Below are positions 61,113 through 64,000 of a DNA stretch of 64,000 bases, piece after piece. The stretch lies in assembly GCA_036504535.1 (NCBI GenBank), contig DASXUY010000050.1:62001-126000 (forward strand). The letters are read 5' to 3'. The position numbers and the translations under genes are program-made. Position 1 is the stretch's first letter. Every line of letters begins with the position of its first letter. The stretch comes from JARLGU01 sp036504535. Lineage in GTDB: Bacteria > Armatimonadota > Armatimonadia > Armatimonadales > Capsulimonadaceae. The notes under the pieces are model-generated. The model was given only the letters and a program-made list of their open reading frames with translations. It had not been told where the DNA came from and searched no databases.

Positions 61113-62021
61113 ATGGATACACTGTTGCTATTCTGCTCCGACCCACTCAACCCGCGCGTGCCCGACTGCGATTACCTCTCCGAAGCGGATGCCGTCGCGC
61201 GGCTGAACGGCCATTCGTCGCTTATAGACTTCGAATCACTCACCTCTGAAGGAAATGCCGCGAAGGCTCTGCGGCGCGTTGTGGATCGATCTGATGAATG
61301 TAGAGGCATCTATCGCGGCTGGATGGTGACGCCAGCGCAGTATTCGCAACTATACGGCGCGCTCAAGGATCGAATGATCACGTTGATCAATTCGCCTGAA
61401 GCCTTCGAGCAATGCCACTACCTTCCCCGGTGGTATCCGCTGCTCGAAGGAAATACACCTAAGTCAGTATGGACAAGTGCGCCTGAAATTAGCGACATGG
61501 CGCAAATCATGGCTAAACTCAGCGTGTTCGGTGACCGCCCTGTGATAGTCAAGGACTGGGTGAAGTCACGAAAGCACGAGTGGCTGGATGCTTGCTTTAT
61601 ACCTTCCGCAGCCAACCAGAGCGAAGTTGAGCGAGTTGTCGGTCGCTTCCTAGAGCTTCAAGGGGACGACCTCAATGTGGGCCTCGTTTTCCGAGAATTC
61701 GTCGAGTTCGAGCGGATTGGCAATCACCCGAAGAGTGGAATGCCATTAACCACGGAATATCGATTGTTCTACGTTCGTGGGCGACCCATAATGGTATCTC
61801 GTTATTGGGATGACGGAGACTACACCAGCGAGCTTCCGCCGCTCAGCTACTTCAATGGCCTCGCCCAGTTGATAGATTCCCAATTCTTCACAATGGACGT
61901 TGCGAAAACGCAAACAGGAGAATGGATGGTAATGGAGCTCGGCGACGCTCAGGTCGCCGCCCTACCCGACAATATTGATGCAGGTGCGTTTGTCGAGGCA
62001 CTTGTTAACTCCGTGAAGTAG
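61113..62021 (+). CDS. ATP-grasp domain protein (DUF4343-like)
   Basis: A 302-residue protein from the ATG at 61113, chosen because a TATAAT box overlaps the longer reading frame that begins at 61050. The C-terminal two thirds resemble ATP-grasp ligases: PVIVKDWVKSRKHEWLDACFIP (ATP-binding strand with Lys), LVFREFVEFERIG, TEYRLFYVRGRPIMVSRYW and the metal-binding FTMDVAKTQTGEWMVMELGDAQ. Members join a carboxylate to an amine or thiol using ATP. No biosynthetic partners are adjacent, so the acceptor is unknown. Confidence 0.82.
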   Translation: MDTLLLFCSDPLNPRVPDCDYLSEADAVARLNGHSSLIDFESLTSEGNAAKALRRVVDRSDECRGIYRGWMVTPAQYSQLYGALKDRMITLINSPEAFEQCHYLPRWYPLLEGNTPKSVWTSAPEISDMAQIMAKLSVFGDRPVIVKDWVKSRKHEWLDACFIPSAANQSEVERVVGRFLELQGDDLNVGLVFREFVEFERIGNHPKSGMPLTTEYRLFYVRGRPIMVSRYWDDGDYTSELPPLSYFNGLAQLIDSQFFTMDVAKTQTGEWMVMELGDAQVAALPDNIDAGAFVEALVNSVK

Positions 62022-62140
62022 CCCCATGAGAGGTCGCTTCCTTGGGCATCGCGGTGTAGCGGTTTGCGAAGTATTTGATTGCCTTAAATTGCAGTGGCAA
62101 TAGCGTCGATCTCGCCTCACTATAACCGCCGCCGTTCCGC

Positions 62141-63520
62141 CTACCCGTAAGTCAGGTAGGCGGTGGCGTTGCAGGGGGCGCTGGCGGTTACTCGGAGCCA
62201 GTGGGCGCCGAAGCCGGTAGGGAACTCGTGGTGGCGGTAGGCGTTCGCGGGGACCTGGATGGTGTCGTAGGTGGCCCAGGAGCCGTCGCCAAGGAAGTCG
62301 ACTTCGACGGTGAACGAGACTGGGCTGGCCGATGTGTGGGTCAGGTGGATGCCCTTTTGGTCGAAGCCGGTCATCAGGTACGGGTCGGATGGCGCGCCTG
62401 CCGCAACGTCCTGCTTCCACCACGGGCCGCCCCACCCTTTGGGCTTGCCCAGGTTCCAGAGATCGTCGGTGCGTCCCATCCAGATGCCGGACTGGGGTTC
62501 GGCGCATTGGCCGTTGCCGCCGGCGTCGTGGCTGGCGTTATCGGCGCCGATGACGAGCATGCCCTTCCAGTTGCAGAAGTCGCCGTGAACCCATAGGTGT
62601 GTCGAGATCGGGCGGATTCCCCAGACGCGGTTGCCGTACGCCCACGGCGACAGCTCGTAGAACATACCGTGGTGGTCCATCAGCAGGCGCTCGTGTTCAA
62701 TCGAACGGATCCTGGGCCATTCGGTTTGCCACTTGTGGTCGAAGCAGTGCGACGCTTTCGGGAGGCGGTAGGTGCGCCATGTTTGGTCGGCGGCGGTGAA
62801 GACTTTGAGGATGGCCGAAGCGCGGTCCCAGCCCGACGCAAAGATGGTGTTGCCGAAGAAGCCGAGGCCGTTTACGGCGACGTAAGGCTTTCGTTCGATG
62901 ACAGTCCACTTTTCGCCGTCGAACTCCGCCAGCGTCCCCTCTGCCTGCTTTCCGAGGAAATCTGCTTCGGCGTAGTCGTTGTTGGCGACGACCAGCCGAC
63001 CGCAGCCGGTGTAGCAGTCCTTGAAATGGCAGGACATCTCACCAGGGGTACCAAGTTCTTTGGTGAGATCAAAGAGGAACCTGGTTTCGAGTGTGTGGAC
63101 GTTGAGCTCGAACAGCTCGCCTTCCATGCCAAGGACGTAGACCAGGTTTTCGGGATCGGTGAGGTGCGCCGAAGTGCCGCATGTCCGGATATCGACAAGC
63201 GAATCGACTGTGCGGACATTATGGGACGTGTCGATAACGTGCGGACCGATGATTAACTGGCTTGATGGCGAGTGAACGTAGCGATTAGCATAGGTGCCGT
63301 CGACCGCCGCCGGGTGGCCGATCATATCGAGGTTGTCGTCGATCACACGCAGACCCGTTCCGGTGCCGGTCCCCTTGCGGTGGGAAACGTAGTTAAGCAC
63401 ATACAACTTGCCATTCCAGGGCATGAGGCAACCCACGCCGATTTCGCTTCGTGGCGGCCCAAAGTCCGCGACCTGTGCGAGGTGGGGATAGACCCCGCTC
63501 ACGTTGATTCTGTCAGTCAT
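62141..63520 (-). CDS. Beta-propeller-like protein of unknown function
   Basis: A 459-residue soluble protein without a signal peptide; AAGGAGA precedes the ATG. Repeated strand patterns (CLMPWNGKLYVLNYVSHRKG, NLVYVLGMEGELFELNVHTLET, CGRLVVANNDYAEADF, EFDGEKWTVIERKPYVAVNG) suggest a beta-propeller to about residue 370. A C-terminal beta-sandwich follows (FTVEVDFLGDGSWATYDTIQVP). Similar proteins occur next to carbohydrate genes, but none I can name is characterised. An IclR-family regulator gene lies upstream on the same strand, so the pair may form a small inducible unit. Confidence 0.7.
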   Translation of the reverse strand: MTDRINVSGVYPHLAQVADFGPPRSEIGVGCLMPWNGKLYVLNYVSHRKGTGTGTGLRVIDDNLDMIGHPAAVDGTYANRYVHSPSSQLIIGPHVIDTSHNVRTVDSLVDIRTCGTSAHLTDPENLVYVLGMEGELFELNVHTLETRFLFDLTKELGTPGEMSCHFKDCYTGCGRLVVANNDYAEADFLGKQAEGTLAEFDGEKWTVIERKPYVAVNGLGFFGNTIFASGWDRASAILKVFTAADQTWRTYRLPKASHCFDHKWQTEWPRIRSIEHERLLMDHHGMFYELSPWAYGNRVWGIRPISTHLWVHGDFCNWKGMLVIGADNASHDAGGNGQCAEPQSGIWMGRTDDLWNLGKPKGWGGPWWKQDVAAGAPSDPYLMTGFDQKGIHLTHTSASPVSFTVEVDFLGDGSWATYDTIQVPANAYRHHEFPTGFGAHWLRVTASAPCNATAYLTYG

Positions 63521-63681
63521 GATGGTCTCCTTATAGCCAAACCAGGCTGAGCCTGGACCCTTTCCGCGCTTCGGTCATGGCGATTGATTGCATTCAATCG
63601 TCGACGCGCGTACGGCCCCAGTCTAAGCCTGAACCAAATTCTGTACTGCTTGTACAGAAGCTAACTCGTAAAGTACTAACG

Positions 63682-64000
63682 TTATGATTTGCGGCCGGTG
63701 TGGGCGGCTTCGATCAGCTTTGCGGCGGTGGTAAGCGCCGCGACGTATTCCGAGCAGTTGTCTTCGTCGATTGATCCTGAAAGCGCGATGGCAGTAAATG
63801 CGGGATCGCCAACGGCTACTCCCAGCGAGCTGGTGTGATCGGTGTCGGCCTGCGCAACGTGCGACCATCCGCGCTCGCGGTCAATGTCCAGTCGGGCGAT
63901 CAGTGCATCGACAGTCTCGTACCCGGGCACGAGATTGTCGCCGTAAAGGGCGCGTACGTCATCGGACGACATACGGGCTAAGAGGGCGTGGCCTATACCC
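63682..64000 (-). CDS. IclR family transcriptional regulator (C-terminal part, runs off window)
   Basis: The frame is open from the stop at 63682 to the window edge (106 codons), so only the C-terminal effector domain is seen. GIGHALLARMSSDDVRALYG matches the IclR GKALLA...ALY motif, and ERGWSHVAQADTDHTSSLGVAVGDPAFTAIALSG matches the later GAF-like core. IclR regulators sense small carbon compounds. The N-terminal HTH lies outside. It is upstream of and co-directional with the beta-propeller gene, 161 bp away. Confidence 0.85.
   Translation of the reverse strand, partial: GIGHALLARMSSDDVRALYGDNLVPGYETVDALIARLDIDRERGWSHVAQADTDHTSSLGVAVGDPAFTAIALSGSIDEDNCSEYVAALTTAAKLIEAAHTGRKS

Overview
The window is one stretch of a GC-rich bacterial chromosome, and it is dominated by secreted polysaccharide-degrading enzymes, their regulators and prepilin-like proteins. 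Three proteins combine a type IV prepilin leader (FTLIELLVVIAIIAILAAILFPVF, followed by A(R/T)AREKARQ-like and CA(S/T)N(L/M)KQ-like segments) with an H-X9-DG motif near the C-terminus. This style, together with giant secreted glycosidases, a DUF6785-like membrane protein and abundant intergenic hairpin repeats, points to Armatimonadota or a related soil lineage such as Planctomycetes. That assignment is an inference; no rRNA gene is present.

Layout. 1-1260: an ECF sigma factor overlapping a truncated GspF-like gene without the expected membrane segments. 1385-4407: a PepD-type dipeptidase, an SDR oxidoreductase and a divergent HxlR regulator. 4535-13581 (+): module 1, with a GntR/LacI-type regulator, a prepilin, a two-repeat sugar-binding-like protein, a LamG/GH39-like/CBM9-like enzyme and a GHL6/GH42-like enzyme. 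13653-14506 (-): an SRPBCC/ArsR pair under a textbook promoter and operator. 14751-33902 (-): module 2, with a GntR/LacI-type regulator, a prepilin, three very large GH42-like enzymes and two GH71 alpha-glucanases. 34006-41547 (-): module 3, with a LacI regulator, a prepilin, a beta-helix/LamG protein and a multi-pass membrane protein. 41645-48808 (-): an intracellular sugar and sugar-acid catabolic cluster (FadR-type regulator, GH39-like, a metallo-beta-lactamase/GH16 fusion, a galactonate-dehydratase-like enzyme, SDR, GntR/LacI regulator). 48880-55270: a TPR lipoprotein, a glycosyltransferase, and a LacI/rsmG/polysaccharide deacetylase operon. 55380-58738: a DHH phosphoesterase, MsrA and a GH4 alpha-galactosidase-type enzyme. 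58739-61112: 2.4 kb of repeats with no convincing gene. 61113-64000: an ATP-grasp protein, a beta-propeller-like protein and the end of an IclR regulator.

How it fits together. Modules 1-3 share one gene order: a sugar-responsive regulator, then a prepilin-like H-X9-DG protein, then exported glycan-active proteins. No SusC/SusD pair and no ABC sugar transporter is seen. The most interesting reading is a polysaccharide-utilisation system in which pilin-like surface proteins take the binding or uptake role of SusCD, with the 654-residue membrane protein as the only obvious candidate porter. The cytoplasmic enzymes at 41.6-48.8 kb and the GH4 enzyme would process imported oligosaccharides and sugar acids.

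Non-coding signals are rich: near-consensus promoters with palindromes at the start site, three probable leaderless genes, ten copies of a CCCCTC...GAGGGG hairpin repeat, and a roughly 300-bp repeat family whose stem shows a compensatory base-pair change between copies.
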